Source: Rhizobium acidisoli
GTDB lineage: Bacteria; Pseudomonadota; Alphaproteobacteria; Rhizobiales; Rhizobiaceae
Direction: 5' to 3'
DNA: 64,000 nucleotides
Assembly: GCF_002531755.2 (NCBI RefSeq)
Contig: NZ_CP034998.1
Span: 2,356,001 to 2,420,000 of the forward strand
Below the pieces are notes generated by a model. That model made no database searches. It had not been told where the DNA came from and saw only the letters and a program-made list of their open reading frames with translations. Shown here one piece after another: positions 61,996 through 64,000 of this stretch. The position numbers were made by a program, and so were the translations under genes. Position 1 is the stretch's first letter. Each line of letters opens with the position of its first letter.

Positions 61996-63846
61996 TCACG
62001 AAACCCAGCATCTCACGATGGCGCGTTGCTGTTTCGCAACGCGGACTAAGTCACCAACATAGGCGACCAACTCCGCGAGCATATCTGGCTGTCGATCCAG
62101 TAGGTCTCTGACCAAAGCTACAGAGTGAGTAGTTTTACGATATTCGAGCGTCTGCTCGGTCACCGTTGAGAACAAGTCCTTGAGCAAGCTCGCACCGTCG
62201 ACCCGGGCAAGCCATTTCTCGTCTGTGAATGCGGGAGGATCAGCGGGAGCGCCGTAGCGCCTATTTCCTGCCGCTTCCTGCAAAGTGGCAGCTACAGTGG
62301 CTTCAATCTGCGTGACATCCAGCGCTTGCTCGCTTTTAACGGCTTCAACAATCACTCGGGCAATTGCACCGGGCTTAAGTAAATAAGATTCGAGGTTGCG
62401 ACGGGGAAGAAAATGGATGCGGTCACCCGATCGCTTATTTAGTTCCGTTTTCTTTTCCTCAGTCAGGCCCTCAGTGTCGAAATTGAATGCAACTTTACTC
62501 ACAACCGGGGCAGTCGCACTGCATAGCCGCTCGTAGATCTGAAAAACCTTCTCCGCCTTGACTCTTTTGTCCTGGAAGTCGCCGGTTGCAAGCAGTGCGA
62601 TGAAGAGCACTGATCTGGTCTTGTCGCCCGACTGGGCAAGCAGCATAGGGAAACAGGCTTCCTCGGTCTCACCCTCTACCCAGACAATATGTTCCGCAGC
62701 AAACACATCCGTCATGGAAACGCCCAACTGCCCGGTGACCTCCCGGAGTGTCCGAAGATCCCCAAGATCTACTTCAGCAACAGTTGACTCGAAATCGTGT
62801 TTCCGAACCCAGAATACCTTAGCATCTCGTCCGGCACTGAGCACCTCGGGAGAATGGGTTGATATGATGTATTGGTGCTGGGGATAGTTTGACTGCAGTA
62901 TGCGCAATAGGGCTTTGGCCGCGGCGGGATGAAGATAGCTGCTGATCTCATCGATCACCAACACAGCATCATTCATGGTCATCGCGATGTAGAGGACAGC
63001 GATCGCCTGCGCCAGGCCTGTACCACTGTCATCAAGACTGAAACTTAACTCACGAGTTCTCTGTTCGCGCGTTGCCCAGACACGGATCTCGAATGCATTA
63101 TCGGCCGGGCTGACGCTTAGGTTCCCAACTGTGGGAAAGATAGAAGTCAGGTGAAACACCAACTTGGCGAAGAGTTCAGGACTATCGCCCTGCAAACCGT
63201 TGAGTTGTACCGCAAGGGTATTAGCATTTGCATCAAGGCGGCTAGGAGCGGCATACTCCATCTTTCCGGGGCTAGACCGAAGCGCCTCGAAAACAAAAAC
63301 CTTATCCCTCCACGTTCGTGACAAGACATTGGGTAGGCCTGAATTCGGCGCATGTCCGCCACCGTGGGGTTGTATCAACCAGTCACCTTGATGGAATATG
63401 AAGGTATATGCATTTACTGTTCCCGAGGGAAACTTAATGAGGTCCTCAAAGTTACCGCCCGGCGAGCGGACAAGCGATTGCTCAAGGTGGCTTGCCTCCA
63501 GTTTGCCGTGAGCGAAGCGCTTAAACTCCGTTTGAGTCGTGTACAACGGCGACGCCGAGAGCCATCCAAGCCCCTCGGATTCTTGCATCTTCCGAAGCGT
63601 CCAATCCAACTCTGTGCCTGAAAACTCTATCTCTGCACTGTGCTTTGGCACGCGGAGATACTGCTTTCGCCACTCAACAGCATCACGGTGTGGAACGGCC
63701 GGCAAGTACCCGAGAAAGGATCGGAGGACGGCGCTTTTGCCGGCGTTGTTCTCACCAACAAAGATATTCATGGTTGGCGATAGTTCGATCCATGAACTAT
63801 CAGAGAACGGTCCGTAGGATTCAAGTCGGAAGCGTTTAACTCGCAT
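61996..63846 (-). CDS. OLD-family ATPase with Toprim domain
   Basis: A 616-residue protein with an ABC-type ATPase (Walker A GENNAGKS at 31-38, signature-like LDDSGTGLAQ at 271-280, Walker B AVLVIDE at 294-300, H-loop STHSPEVL at 329-336) followed by a Toprim domain beginning IVWVEGETEEACF (E391). This is the overcoming-lysogenization-defect nuclease family, many members of which take part in phage defence (for example GajA of Gabija). No helicase or other partner is adjacent on the left; the upstream side runs off the window. Lower GC than the neighbourhood suggests acquisition. Confidence 0.85.
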   Translation of the reverse strand: MRVKRFRLESYGPFSDSSWIELSPTMNIFVGENNAGKSAVLRSFLGYLPAVPHRDAVEWRKQYLRVPKHSAEIEFSGTELDWTLRKMQESEGLGWLSASPLYTTQTEFKRFAHGKLEASHLEQSLVRSPGGNFEDLIKFPSGTVNAYTFIFHQGDWLIQPHGGGHAPNSGLPNVLSRTWRDKVFVFEALRSSPGKMEYAAPSRLDANANTLAVQLNGLQGDSPELFAKLVFHLTSIFPTVGNLSVSPADNAFEIRVWATREQRTRELSFSLDDSGTGLAQAIAVLYIAMTMNDAVLVIDEISSYLHPAAAKALLRILQSNYPQHQYIISTHSPEVLSAGRDAKVFWVRKHDFESTVAEVDLGDLRTLREVTGQLGVSMTDVFAAEHIVWVEGETEEACFPMLLAQSGDKTRSVLFIALLATGDFQDKRVKAEKVFQIYERLCSATAPVVSKVAFNFDTEGLTEEKKTELNKRSGDRIHFLPRRNLESYLLKPGAIARVIVEAVKSEQALDVTQIEATVAATLQEAAGNRRYGAPADPPAFTDEKWLARVDGASLLKDLFSTVTEQTLEYRKTTHSVALVRDLLDRQPDMLAELVAYVGDLVRVAKQQRAIVRCWVS

Positions 63847-64000
63847 ACAATACGGTCCCTAGATTAATAGAAATGCCGAAGTTTAGATTCATTTTTCGCT
63901 CGGATTACACCAGCATTCGACGAAGCAAGAAGCGAACGCCTCCGGCCTCTCAGAGCGGACTTCGCCAATTTTTATCCATTTCCAGCACCGCTCACGCGGA
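63847..64000. other. Window edge upstream of OLD-family gene
   Basis: AT-rich sequence (63850-63900) likely holds the promoter of the OLD-family gene. No complete feature recognised before the window ends. Confidence 0.35.

Overview
The window looks like a chromosomal or large-replicon segment of a fast-growing rhizobium (Rhizobium leguminosarum/etli type, Alphaproteobacteria). The basis is the high GC, the alphaproteobacterial gene families (coxMNOP-type oxidase, Blh sulfur dioxygenase, Kup, rhizobial MarR-GNAT fusion) and the many intergenic palindromic repeats of the type scattered through rhizobial genomes. Species assignment is an inference; no rRNA or marker gene is present. I saw no tRNA, rRNA, CRISPR array or replication origin.

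Region by region. 1-8.6 kb: single genes (RibD-C reductase, MarR-GNAT fusion with a perfect palindromic operator, M15-like membrane protein, P-loop protein, lipoprotein, Lrp regulator divergent from an argG copy, VOC protein, secreted glycosidase-like protein) with small gene remnants between them. 8.6-25.7 kb: housekeeping and accessory enzymes (Coq7-like hydroxylase, LysE exporter, ABC exporter, GFA, VOC, phosphatase, nitrilase-like, dapB, ornithine cyclodeaminase-like, LysR with divergent SnoaL-like gene, PLP decarboxylase, MFS) separated by repeat clusters at 17.4 and 19.6 kb. 26-30.6 kb: potassium uptake (kup), a CPA1 Na+/H+ antiporter and an intradiol dioxygenase-like protein. 31-34.4 kb: two tandem, equally long (496 residues) beta-helix/VCBS proteins. 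34.6-40.6 kb: a MacAB-like adaptor/ATPase/two-permease export cassette and a membrane-bound AraC regulator, with a 180-bp tandem repeat between them. 41.3-46.4 kb: an alternative aa3-type cytochrome c oxidase operon (coxM-N-O-P plus subunit IV) with its own c-type cytochrome upstream. 48.3-52.2 kb: a cobalamin-riboswitch-led btuF-C-D operon, with a possible 22-codon leader ORF and an unassigned membrane protein downstream. 52.7-54.7 kb: blh plus the remains of a DsrE gene and an AraC gene whose 5' ends were both lost at one junction. 55.1-56.0 kb: an IS5-family element with a -1 frameshift site, inserted at CTAG beside a rhizobial mosaic repeat. 56.1-58.0 kb: acetolactate synthase large subunit with a leader-peptide attenuator upstream and a C-terminus encoded by a dispersed repeat. 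58.1-61.3 kb: a proline-rich secreted protein, an OB-fold-like anchored protein, and an OmpR/PhoQ-type two-component pair. 61.4-63.8 kb: a TIMP/NTR-like secreted protein and an OLD-family ATPase/Toprim nuclease at the window edge.

The clearest coordinated systems are the riboswitch-controlled corrinoid transporter, the alternative terminal oxidase and the export cassette. The most unusual observations are repeat-driven gene remodelling (repeat-encoded acetolactate synthase tail, DsrE/AraC double truncation), the tandem beta-helix pair and the small ORF inside the cobalamin leader. I did not find a clearly new multi-gene system; the best undescribed candidates are the 187-residue membrane protein next to btuFCD and the cobalamin-leader sORF.
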